Assembly: GCA_963782965.1 (NCBI GenBank)
Contig: CAWALV010000006.1
Span: 1,364,001 to 1,428,000, forward strand
DNA: 64,000 bases
Direction: 5' to 3'
Source of the DNA: CAWALV01 sp963782965
Lineage (GTDB): Bacteria; Actinomycetota; Actinomycetes; Acidothermales; Acidothermaceae
Below the pieces are notes generated by a model. That model was not told where the DNA came from, searched no databases, and worked only from the letters and a program-made list of their open reading frames with translations. A program made the translations under genes and the position numbers. Shown piece by piece: positions 24,620-32,546 of the stretch (position 1 is its first letter; the number at the start of each line of letters is the position of its first letter).

Positions 24620-26214
24620 TCGTCGCGACCGACGTCGAGTTGCGCGTCGGTGCTCGAGTGCTGCTGGAGAAGGTGTCGTTTCGGGTCGCGCCCGGCGATC
24701 GGATCGGCCTCGTGGGTCGAAACGGCGCGGGTAAGACCACCCTCACGAAGGTTCTCGCCGGCGAGGCGCTGCCGGCCACCGGCACCGTGACGGCGACGGG
24801 CGCTGTCGGCTACCTCCCGCAGGACCCCCGCACCGGCGACCTCGACGTCGTCGCGCGCGACCGCATCCTTTCGGCACGCGGGCTCGACACGGTCGTGCGC
24901 CAGTTGCACGAACTCCAGCACAAGATGGCAGCGGACGACGACGACGCGCGTGACACCGCCGTCCGCCGGTATTCGCGGTTGGAAGACCACTTCCATGTAC
25001 TCGGCGGCTACGCCGCCGAGTCGGAGGCCGCCTCGATCGCAGCGAGTCTCGGGCTGCCCGACCGCGTTCTGAGTCAGCCGCTCGGCACCCTCTCCGGCGG
25101 GCAGCGTCGCCGGATCGAACTCGCTCGCATCCTTTTCTCCGGCGCCGAGACGTTGCTCCTCGACGAGCCGACCAACCACCTCGACGCCGACTCGATCGTC
25201 TGGCTGCGCGAGTTCCTTCGCTCGCACAAGGGCGGGCTGGTCGTCATCAGCCACGACGTCGGGCTGCTGGAGGCGACGGTGAACCGCGTCCTTCACCTCG
25301 ACGCGAACCGGTCCGTGATGGACGTGTACAACGTGGGCTGGAAGACCTATCTCGAGCAGCGCGAGGCCGACGAGAGGCGGCGCAAGCGGGAACGCGCCAA
25401 CGCCGAGCGCAAGGCGGGAGCATTGCAGGCGCAGGCCGACCGTATGCGCTACAAGGCAACGAAGGCGACCGCGGCACAGAACATGGAAAAGCGCGCGCAG
25501 CGACTGCTCGCCGGGCTGGAAGACGTCCGCCAGGCCGACCGAGTGGCCAAGCTGCGCTTCCCCGAACCCGCGCCGTGCGGCAAGGTTCCGCTCTCGGCTT
25601 CGGGGTTGTCCAAGTCGTACGGATCGCTCGAAGTCTTCACCGACGTCGACCTCGCGATCGACCGAGGCAGCCGCGTCGTCGTCCTTGGGCTCAACGGTGC
25701 CGGCAAGACCACGCTGCTGAAGACGCTGGCGGGGGTCGAACGACCCGACACCGGCGAGGTCGTGGCCGGCCACGGTCTCAAGCTCGGGTACTACGCCCAG
25801 GAGCATGAGACCCTCGACCCGCAGGCCACCGTGTTGCAGACCATGCGCGCAGTCGCCCCGGCGCTGGCCGACACCGATCTGCGCAAGGTCCTCGGCAGCT
25901 TCCTGTTCTCCGGTGAGACGGTCGAGCAGCCGACGAGGACTCTTTCCGGCGGTGAGAAGACGCGGCTCGCCCTCGCGCGGCTCGTCGTGTCGAGCGCGAA
26001 CGTCCTGCTGCTCGACGAGCCGACGAACAACCTCGACCCGGCCAGCCGCGAGGAAGTCCTCGCCGCACTCCGGGGCTATCGCGGCGCGATCGTTCTCGTC
26101 ACGCACGACGAGGGGGCGGTCGAGGCGCTGCACCCGGAGCGGGTGCTGTTGCTTCCCGACGGCGTCGAAGACATCTGGAGCGACGAACTCGTCGACCTCG
26201 TCGCGCTCGCCTGA
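24616..26214 (+). CDS. ABC-F family ATPase (ribosome-associated type)
   Basis: 532-residue soluble protein with two ABC domains and no membrane segment. First Walker A GRNGAGKTT, signature LSGGQRRR and Walker B LLLDEPTNHLD; second Walker A GLNGAGKTT, LSGGEKTR and LLLDEPTNNLD. A basic alpha-helical linker (EADERRRKRERANAERKAG) lies between. Such proteins act on the ribosome in translation quality control or antibiotic protection; the orthologous position in M. tuberculosis is Rv1473. GTG start 24616 follows GGAGAGG. Lies 108 nt after sufT. Confidence 0.93.
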   Translation: MIVATDVELRVGARVLLEKVSFRVAPGDRIGLVGRNGAGKTTLTKVLAGEALPATGTVTATGAVGYLPQDPRTGDLDVVARDRILSARGLDTVVRQLHELQHKMAADDDDARDTAVRRYSRLEDHFHVLGGYAAESEAASIAASLGLPDRVLSQPLGTLSGGQRRRIELARILFSGAETLLLDEPTNHLDADSIVWLREFLRSHKGGLVVISHDVGLLEATVNRVLHLDANRSVMDVYNVGWKTYLEQREADERRRKRERANAERKAGALQAQADRMRYKATKATAAQNMEKRAQRLLAGLEDVRQADRVAKLRFPEPAPCGKVPLSASGLSKSYGSLEVFTDVDLAIDRGSRVVVLGLNGAGKTTLLKTLAGVERPDTGEVVAGHGLKLGYYAQEHETLDPQATVLQTMRAVAPALADTDLRKVLGSFLFSGETVEQPTRTLSGGEKTRLALARLVVSSANVLLLDEPTNNLDPASREEVLAALRGYRGAIVLVTHDEGAVEALHPERVLLLPDGVEDIWSDELVDLVALA

Positions 26215-26286
26215 GCGCGGGCCTGACCGGGCCTGAGCGAGCGCTGGGCGAGCGCTGAGCGAGCGCTGAGCGAGCCCTGAGCGGGG
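26211..26286. repeat. 11-bp tandem repeat downstream of the ABC-F gene
   Basis: Four contiguous units of CTGAGCGAGCG or one-base variants at 26233-26276, with degenerate units on both sides, starting inside the ABC-F stop codon. Non-coding. It might act as a weak transcription pause or just be slippage. Confidence 0.75.
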
Positions 26287-26456
26287 CTAGCCGGGATGAG
26301 GAGACAGGTGTCGCTGCCCGGGAGGTTTCGGGGTGCCCGCGTTCAGAAATGATCACCTGTGGCCTGTTTCCGAGCCGCAGGTGAGTGGCCGACCGGCCGG
26401 TGATGAGTGATCATGGGATGAGAGGACTCCCGACGTCGAGCAAGAAGGGGAGAACC

Positions 26457-26675
26457 GTGGCCGACACCGTCAAGAAGGGCAGCCGCGTAACCGGCAGCGA
26501 GCGCGAGCGCCTAGCCGGCGAGTTGCGCAGGAGGTATGACCAGGGCGACAGCATCCGTGCCCTGGCCGAGTCGACCGGCAGGTCCTACGGATTCGTGCAT
26601 CGGATCTTGACCGAGTCCGGAGTCACGCTCCGCGGTCGCGGCGGCGCCACGCGGGGTCGCGCCAGTCACCACTGA
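26457..26675 (+). CDS. Small helix-turn-helix DNA-binding protein
   Basis: 72-residue protein that is essentially one HTH: RRRYDQGDSIRALAESTGRSYGFVHRIL (read as two pieces around residues 22-50), followed by a basic Gly/Arg tail (LRGRGGATRGR). GTG start 26457 is chosen for the AAGGGGAG 6-8 nt upstream. It corresponds in position and size to Rv1473A of M. tuberculosis, always next to the ABC-F gene in related genomes. Target is unknown. Confidence 0.82.
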   Translation: MADTVKKGSRVTGSERERLAGELRRRYDQGDSIRALAESTGRSYGFVHRILTESGVTLRGRGGATRGRASHH

Positions 26676-26747
26676 GAAGTCGCCGGTCGAGAGTCCACTC
26701 AAGGGTCGTCACGGGTCGTCGGGTCGCTGATTCCCGGCGGGCTCGCA

Positions 26748-26753
26748 TAGGGT
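26748..26753 (+). promoter_or_regulatory. -10 hexamer of a probable leaderless start (enoyl-CoA hydratase-like gene)
   Basis: TAGGGT, 7 nt before the GTG at 26761, with no Shine-Dalgarno. Confidence 0.5.
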
Positions 26754-26760
26754 CGCTGCC

Positions 26761-27441
26761 GTGGAGACCGGTGGCGGGAGCACCCTCGACGTCGAGCTAA
26801 CGCCGCCGTCCGGCAACGAGCCCTGGGAGACCCTGCGGGCGGCCGGGCGCGACCTGGTCGGCAGTACCCGCATCGTCGTCGTCCGCGGAGCTGTGGGTGC
26901 GTTCGCGCATGCGCCGAGTTCGACCGCGGACGCCGCCGAGCTGGCGTTTCGCGATCAGGCGGTGGCCTGGCTACGGCGTCCGGACCTGGTTTCCATCGCC
27001 GCTATCCGCGGCCCGGTGCGGGGGGACGCGCTCGGGCTCTGCCTGGCGTGTGACCTCCGTCTGTGCGCCACCGACACCGATTTCGTGCTCGACGGCGGCG
27101 CTGCGCACCGGCTGCCCGCCGCCGGTGCCCTCGGCCGTCTCGAGGAGTTGCTCGGTTACTCCCGGGTGCTGGAGCTGGCCCTGACCGCCCGGACCTTCTC
27201 CGCGGCGGAGGCGGTGGCCGGCGGTCTGGTCACGCTCGCGGTACCGGACGCCGAGGTCGACGCCGCGGTGGCCGACCTTGTCGCCGCGGTGCTCGCAACG
27301 CCGAGGGCGGTGGCGGTCGAGCTGAAAGCGAATTTGTCGGCCGCACGCTCTACTCTGCACGGTGCCCAAAACCGCCGAACCGGCGCCGAGGTCGACGCCG
27401 CTTTGCGGCTGCTCGCCGACCCGGCCGCGAGCGAGTCTTGA
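26761..27441 (+). CDS. Enoyl-CoA hydratase/isomerase-family protein, divergent active site
   Basis: 226-residue crotonase-fold protein. The oxyanion-hole region is recognisable (AAIRGPVRGDALGLCLACDLRLC), but the stretch that should carry the two catalytic glutamates reads TDFVLDGGAAHRLPAAGALG and lacks acidic residues in the expected places. It is probably a non-hydratase member or a binding protein. GTG 26761 fits a leaderless start. M. tuberculosis has echA12 in the same neighbourhood. Confidence 0.82.
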   Translation: METGGGSTLDVELTPPSGNEPWETLRAAGRDLVGSTRIVVVRGAVGAFAHAPSSTADAAELAFRDQAVAWLRRPDLVSIAAIRGPVRGDALGLCLACDLRLCATDTDFVLDGGAAHRLPAAGALGRLEELLGYSRVLELALTARTFSAAEAVAGGLVTLAVPDAEVDAAVADLVAAVLATPRAVAVELKANLSAARSTLHGAQNRRTGAEVDAALRLLADPAASES

Positions 27442-27577
27442 GCCGGCAGGCGCCCCGGCAGCCAGCGCCAGGGAAGGCGGCGCGACGGCACGGCGTTGTC
27501 ACCGGCGAGGCCGTCGTCGCGGCGCTCGCGAGGCCGCCCGCAGGAGGAGACTTGGTGTTCGACGTGAGGAGACGCCC

Positions 27578-29494
27578 GTGAGCATGGGTGGCATGGGCGG
27601 CGGGATGGGCGCCTGGCACGGCATGCGCTCGTTCATGCAGGACCGTGAGGTAGCCAAGAAGAAGCTCGCCCCGGGCACCAGCCGGCGCATCGCGCGTTTC
27701 GCGAGGCCGTACCGGCGCTGGATCGCCATCCTGCTCGTTCTTCTCGCGGTCGACGCCGGGCTCGGCTCGATCACCCCGTTGCTGTATCGCGCCATCATCA
27801 ACAAGGCCGCGGCCAACGAACGGCCGGGCCTCATCGTCATGCTGGCCGGTGGGGTCGCCGTCATCGCGGTCGTCGACGCGATTCTCATGCTGGTCGAGCG
27901 CCTCTTCTCCGCACGTATCGGGGAGGGGCTCATCTTCGATATGCGTTCGCGGGTCTTCGACCACGTGCAGCGCATGCCTCTAGCGTTTTTCACCCGCACC
28001 CAGACGGGCGCGCTGATCAGTCGCCTGAACAACGACGTGCTCGGTGCGCAGCAGGCCTTCACCACCACGCTTTCCAGCGTGGTGAGCAACTTGCTGACCG
28101 TGTCTTTCACCCTCGGCCTGATGTTCGTCCTGTCATGGCAGATCACCCTCGTCGCGCTGGGGCTGCTCCCGGTGTTCGTGCTCCCGGCGCGGTGGTTCGG
28201 CCGCAAGTTGCAGGCGATCACCCGCGAGAGCTACAACCTCAACGCAGCGATGAACACCACGATGACAGAGCGGTTCAACGTCTCCGGTGCGCTGTTGGTG
28301 AAGCTCTTCGGCCGCCCCCACGAGGAGGACGCCTCCTTCCGCGCGAAGGCCGGCCGCGTTCGCGACATCGGCGTGACGCAAGCGATGTACGGCGCGGTGT
28401 TCTTCTCCTCGTTGATGCTGGTCGCCTCCCTCGGCGCCGCCCTCGTCTACGGCTGGGGTGGCTGGATGGTCGCCGTCAAGACGCTCGACGTCGGAACGGT
28501 CGTCGCTCTCGGCGCCTACTTGACCCGGCTGTACGGCCCGCTCACCGCGCTGTCGAACGTCAACGTCTCGATCATGACTGCGCTCGTGGCGTTCGAGCGC
28601 GTCTTCGAAGTGCTCGACCTGCCGCCGATGATCTCCGACGCGCCCGAGGCCGGCGAGCTGCCCGCCGATGCGAACACCATCGAGTTCGACCACGTCGGTT
28701 TCCGCTACCCCACCGCGGCCGAGGTGTCTCTCGCGTCGCTGGAGGCAGTGGCCGTGCTCGACTCGGTGCCCAGCGTGCCGGTCCTGCACGACGTTTCGTT
28801 CAAGGCCGAACCCGGCCAGCTCGTGGCGCTGGTCGGCCCCTCGGGGGCGGGCAAGACGACCATCGCCTCGCTGGTCTCGCGGCTGTACGACGTCACGCAG
28901 GGCGTGGTGCGGGTCGGTGGCGTCGACGTGCGTGCCGTCACGCTGTCGTCGTTGTCCGACAAGGTTGGTGTCGTGACGCAAGACAGTCACATGTTCCACG
29001 ACACGATCCGTGCGAATCTGCTCTACGCCCGGCCGGAGGCGACCGAGAACGAGCTCATCGAGGCGTGTCGGGCAGCGCAAATCTGGGAGCTCGTCTCATC
29101 GCTCAGCGAGGGCCTCGACACGCTGGTGGGGGAGCGGGGCTACCGGCTCTCGGGCGGGGAGAAGCAGCGGCTGGCGATCGCGCGGTTGCTCCTCAAGGCC
29201 CCCAGCATCGTGGTGCTCGACGAAGCGACGGCGCACCTCGACTCCGAGTCCGAGGTGGCGGTCCAGCGCGCGCTGAAGACGGCGCTGACCGGCCGCACCT
29301 CGCTGGTCATCGCGCACCGGCTCTCGACCATTCGCGAGGCGGATCAGATCCTGGTCATCGACGACGGTCGCGTGGTCGAACGCGGACGTCATGACGACCT
29401 GCTCGCGGCGGGTGGCTTGTACGCGGAGCTGTATCGCACGCAGTTCGAGCGGGCCGAGCCGGCGGCCGAGGAGATCGCCGACCTCGCCTTCTAG
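27578..29494 (+). CDS. ABC exporter, fused transmembrane and ATPase domains (multidrug/lipid type)
   Basis: 638-residue half-transporter that should dimerise. A Gly/Met-rich N terminus precedes six membrane helices (about residues 40-345), then an ATPase with Walker A GPSGAGKTT (near 420), signature LSGGEKQR (near 524) and Walker B IVVLDEATAHLD (near 545). GTG start 27578 has GAGGAG 7 nt upstream; longer in-frame extensions overlap the preceding gene. An insertion between FRYPTAAE and VPVLHDVSF lengthens the ATPase entry loop. Substrate unknown. Confidence 0.92.
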   Translation: MSMGGMGGGMGAWHGMRSFMQDREVAKKKLAPGTSRRIARFARPYRRWIAILLVLLAVDAGLGSITPLLYRAIINKAAANERPGLIVMLAGGVAVIAVVDAILMLVERLFSARIGEGLIFDMRSRVFDHVQRMPLAFFTRTQTGALISRLNNDVLGAQQAFTTTLSSVVSNLLTVSFTLGLMFVLSWQITLVALGLLPVFVLPARWFGRKLQAITRESYNLNAAMNTTMTERFNVSGALLVKLFGRPHEEDASFRAKAGRVRDIGVTQAMYGAVFFSSLMLVASLGAALVYGWGGWMVAVKTLDVGTVVALGAYLTRLYGPLTALSNVNVSIMTALVAFERVFEVLDLPPMISDAPEAGELPADANTIEFDHVGFRYPTAAEVSLASLEAVAVLDSVPSVPVLHDVSFKAEPGQLVALVGPSGAGKTTIASLVSRLYDVTQGVVRVGGVDVRAVTLSSLSDKVGVVTQDSHMFHDTIRANLLYARPEATENELIEACRAAQIWELVSSLSEGLDTLVGERGYRLSGGEKQRLAIARLLLKAPSIVVLDEATAHLDSESEVAVQRALKTALTGRTSLVIAHRLSTIREADQILVIDDGRVVERGRHDDLLAAGGLYAELYRTQFERAEPAAEEIADLAF

Positions 29495-29525
29495 ACGCGC
29501 GGTCGCGGGCGAAGTTGCCGGATGC

Positions 29526-30083
29526 TCAGCGCCGGCGAACAGTCGCTTCGACGAGGTCGAGCACGGCGTCGAGGTCGTCGTCCGGCACACCCATCGCCCG
29601 GTGCAGGACGAGCCCGTCCAGAACGAGTTCGAGGAACGCGGCGATGGTTTCGATCGGGACGTCGGTGCGCAGCGTGCCGCGCTCAGCGCCGCGCTGCAAG
29701 CGGTCGCGGGTCGCTGCGCCGATGGTTTGCGACCGGGCCGCCCACCGCCGCCGGAAGTCGGCGTCGGTGCGAAGTCGCCGCGACAACTCCAGTTGCACGC
29801 CCAGCCATCCGGCGTCGCGGTGCCGCAGGTCACGCATCAGTTGGACGAGCCCGTACTCCGCGACGACCAGCGCCATCTCCGCCGCGTCGTCCTCGGCGAC
29901 GGCGAAGAACAGCGATTCCTTGTCCTTGAAGTGATGGAAGATCGCACCACGAGATAAACCCGTCTCGGCCTCGAGGCGTCGCACGGTCGCACCCTCGTAG
30001 CCGTGCTGGGCGAAGCAGCGCCGCGCGCCGTCGAGAATGGTCCGACGGCGCGCCTGCAAATTGTCGGCGGTCAGCCGGGGCAC
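29526..30083 (-). CDS. TetR-family regulator, AcnR-like
   Basis: 185-residue regulator. HTH at about residues 30-58 (ATVRRLEAETGLSRGAIFHHF) within an N terminus (MPRLTADNLQARRRTILDGA) close to actinobacterial AcnR, the aconitase repressor. No acn gene is in the window, though it is adjacent in M. tuberculosis. TAGTCT lies 6 nt before the GTG, so it may be leaderless; the hexamer begins with the TAG stop of the GH15 gene 9 nt upstream, so readthrough is possible too. Convergent with the ABC exporter, 31 nt apart. Confidence 0.85.
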   Translation of the reverse strand: MPRLTADNLQARRRTILDGARRCFAQHGYEGATVRRLEAETGLSRGAIFHHFKDKESLFFAVAEDDAAEMALVVAEYGLVQLMRDLRHRDAGWLGVQLELSRRLRTDADFRRRWAARSQTIGAATRDRLQRGAERGTLRTDVPIETIAAFLELVLDGLVLHRAMGVPDDDLDAVLDLVEATVRRR

Positions 30084-30089
30084 GCGTCG

Positions 30090-30095
30090 AGACTA
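30090..30095 (-). promoter_or_regulatory. -10 hexamer of a probable leaderless start (TetR gene)
   Basis: TAGTCT on the minus strand, 6 nt before the GTG at 30083; its first three bases are the stop codon of the GH15 gene. Confidence 0.5.
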
Positions 30096-31973
30096 CCGAT
30101 CACGGCCGAAGCCGAGCACGCCCAAGCCGGGCAAGCCGCGTAGCCGGTGGCCGATCGACTCGGAATGGCCGCGGGACCGGTGGTGTGCCGGGCCGCCGGC
30201 GCCGGTGAGGTTGCTGGCCGTGTTGAGGATGCCGATGTGGCTGTAGGCCTGCGGAACGTTGCCGATCTGGCGCTGGTTGGCGACGTCCCACTCCTCGCTG
30301 AGGAGTCCGAGGTCGTTGCGCAATGCCAGTAAACGGTGGAATATCTCTCGCGCTTCGTCACGGCGACCGGCGAGACAGAGGGCGTCGGCCAGCCAGAACG
30401 TACATGCGATGAACGTGCCCTCGTTGCCTTCGAGGCCGTCGACCGTCCCGGCGCCAGCTGATTCCGTGCGGTAGCGGCGGACGAACCCGTCCGCCACCAA
30501 ATCCCGCTGCACCGCCTCGATCGTGCCGAGAATGCGCGGATCGGTGGGCGGCAGGAACCCGTAGGCAGGGATGAGCAGCAGCGCGGCGTCCAAATCCTTC
30601 GACCCGTATGCCTGCACGAAACTCCCGAGCTCCGCGTCGTAGCCGTGGGCCAGGACGTCGGCATGGACGTGCTCGCGCATCGCCTTCCATTGCTCCAAAG
30701 GCCCGTCGAGGCCCCACTGCTCGATGCCGCGGATCGCCCGATCGGCGGCGACCCATGCCATCACCTTCGAGTGAGTGAAGTGCTGTCGCGGGCCGCGGAC
30801 CTCCCAGATGCCGTTGTCGGGATCGCGCCAGTGCCCTTCGAGGTAGTCCATGATCACTTTTTGTAGCGACCAGGTGTCCTCGTTCGGCGCGAGTCCGGCC
30901 GCCCGCGCGACCTCGAGGGCGTCCATGACCTCGCCGTACACGTCGAGCTGGAACTGCTCCGACGCCGCGTTACCGACCCGTACCGGCGCGGAGTGCTCGT
31001 AACCGGCCAGCCACGGAAGCTCGTACTCGATCAACCGTCGGCTGCCGTCGATGCCGTACATGATCTGCATGTCCTTCGGATCGCCGGCGACCGCGCGCAC
31101 GAGCCATTCGCGCCACGCCCGCGCCTCGTCGGCGTAGCCGCCCCCCAGCAACGCGTGCAGCGTCATCGTGGCGTCGCGCAGCCAGCAGTAGCGGTAGTCC
31201 CAGTTGCGCGAACCGCCGAGCTGCTCCGGGAGCGAGGTCGTGGCCGCGGCCACGATGCCACCGGTCGGCCGGTACGTGAGCGCTTTGAGCGTCAGGAGAG
31301 AACGGACGACGGCGTCGCGGTACGCGTCGCCCGGGTCGCAGTTGGCGTCGGCGACCCACTTGCGCCAGTACCGCTCGGTGTCCTTGAGCGTGCGGAGCGG
31401 GTCGGGGCGCCGTGGCGGCGGCCAATGCGAGGGGTTCCACGTGAGGGAGAAGCCCAGCTGGTCGTTCGGACCGACCGCGAACTCCGCGATCGTCGACATG
31501 TCCTCGCCGCGCGTGTCGACCGGGCTGCGAAACCACAGCGCCTCCGGCCCGGCGATCGCGCCGAGTTCGCCGTCATGTCGAGTTACCCACGGCACGATGT
31601 GGCCGTAGTCGAAGCGGATGCGCAGCGTGCTGCGCATCGGTACGTGGCCAGACACACCTTCGACGATCCGGACGACGTCGGGCAACTCGTCGCGCGGCGG
31701 CATGAAGTCGATCACCCGCACGGTGCCCTCCGGCGTCACCCACTCGTTCTCCAGGATGAGCGTGTCGCCGCGGTAGCGCCGAGAGGTGACCTCTCCGCCG
31801 GCCGCCGGTGCGAGGCGCCAGTGACCGTTGTCGTCGTCCCCGAGCAGCGCGGCGAAGCACGCTGCCGAGTCGAACTTCGGAAGGCACAGCCAATCGATCG
31901 ATCCGGTACGGCTGACGAGGGCTGCGGTATGCATGTCCCCGATCAGCCCGTAGTCCTCGATCGGTCTCGACAC
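30093..31973 (-). CDS. Glycoside hydrolase family 15 protein (trehalase/glucoamylase-like)
   Basis: 626-residue cytosolic GH15 enzyme. The N-terminal beta domain (RPIEDYGLIGDMHTAALV, GSIDWLCLPKFDS) is followed by the (alpha/alpha)6 barrel with RNWDYRYCWLRDA, DPDNGIWEVRG holding one catalytic acid, and LEGNEGTFIACTFW holding the other. Mycobacterial members of this subgroup are trehalases, so trehalose hydrolysis is the best guess; glucoamylase activity cannot be excluded. GTG start 31973 has GAGGAGG 6 nt upstream. No signal peptide. Confidence 0.9.
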   Translation of the reverse strand: MSRPIEDYGLIGDMHTAALVSRTGSIDWLCLPKFDSAACFAALLGDDDNGHWRLAPAAGGEVTSRRYRGDTLILENEWVTPEGTVRVIDFMPPRDELPDVVRIVEGVSGHVPMRSTLRIRFDYGHIVPWVTRHDGELGAIAGPEALWFRSPVDTRGEDMSTIAEFAVGPNDQLGFSLTWNPSHWPPPRRPDPLRTLKDTERYWRKWVADANCDPGDAYRDAVVRSLLTLKALTYRPTGGIVAAATTSLPEQLGGSRNWDYRYCWLRDATMTLHALLGGGYADEARAWREWLVRAVAGDPKDMQIMYGIDGSRRLIEYELPWLAGYEHSAPVRVGNAASEQFQLDVYGEVMDALEVARAAGLAPNEDTWSLQKVIMDYLEGHWRDPDNGIWEVRGPRQHFTHSKVMAWVAADRAIRGIEQWGLDGPLEQWKAMREHVHADVLAHGYDAELGSFVQAYGSKDLDAALLLIPAYGFLPPTDPRILGTIEAVQRDLVADGFVRRYRTESAGAGTVDGLEGNEGTFIACTFWLADALCLAGRRDEAREIFHRLLALRNDLGLLSEEWDVANQRQIGNVPQAYSHIGILNTASNLTGAGGPAHHRSRGHSESIGHRLRGLPGLGVLGFGRDR

Positions 31974-32070
31974 GGGTTCCCTCCTCAATCGGGCGACCGG
32001 ATCCTCGGTAGGTGAGCGGTCTCACCACTGGCGAGATTAACGGCCCCGGGCGCCGGCTCCGGGCAGCGCA

Positions 32071-32076
32071 TACCCT
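32071..32076 (+). promoter_or_regulatory. -10 hexamer of a probable leaderless start (lipoprotein gene)
   Basis: TACCCT, 7 nt before the GTG at 32084, in the region divergent from the GH15 gene; no Shine-Dalgarno. Confidence 0.5.
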
Positions 32077-32083
32077 GGACGCC

Positions 32084-32521
32084 GTGCCCACCCCGCAAGC
32101 CGCCGCGCAGGTTGCTCGCCTCGCAGCGACCCGGACCGCGAGGCCCGGTCGCCTTGCCGGGTCCGTCCGGCGCGCGATGACCGCCGGCGCGGCCGTGGCG
32201 GTGCTCGTCGCGCTCGTCGCGCTCGCCGCGCTCGCCGGCTGTCAGCAGACCGCCAACCTGGCTCAGGCGGAAGTGATCGTCGAGTTCCAGCCGCAGGCGA
32301 CGCAGGCTGACCACGCCCGGGTCTGGAATGCGTGTCACGGCATACCCGAGGTCTCACCCGAGCCCCTCGTCACGGACAGCAAGTACATGTCGACGTTGCA
32401 GAACAACGTGCGGTACCGGGTCGACAACGCCACCAACCAGCAGTTGCAGCAGCTCTACGACTGCCTGCGCAAGGATGCCAGCGTCGCCGGCTACCGGTAC
32501 TTCACGCCCGGCGACGGGTAG
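32084..32521 (+). CDS. Predicted lipoprotein of unknown function
   Basis: 145-residue protein. A basic stretch (RPGRLAGSVRRAM) precedes a hydrophobic helix ending in lipobox LAALAGC (Cys about residue 51), giving a long n-region if the GTG at 32084 is the start; ATG 32177 is a shorter alternative. The mature ~95-residue domain begins with VIVEFQPQATQADHARVWNAC and holds two more cysteines that could form a disulfide. I do not recognise the family. Divergent from the GH15 gene, convergent with the MFS gene (25 nt). Confidence 0.75.
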   Translation: MPTPQAAAQVARLAATRTARPGRLAGSVRRAMTAGAAVAVLVALVALAALAGCQQTANLAQAEVIVEFQPQATQADHARVWNACHGIPEVSPEPLVTDSKYMSTLQNNVRYRVDNATNQQLQQLYDCLRKDASVAGYRYFTPGDG

Positions 32522-32546
32522 CGCGACGGGCGGCCGTCACTACGGG

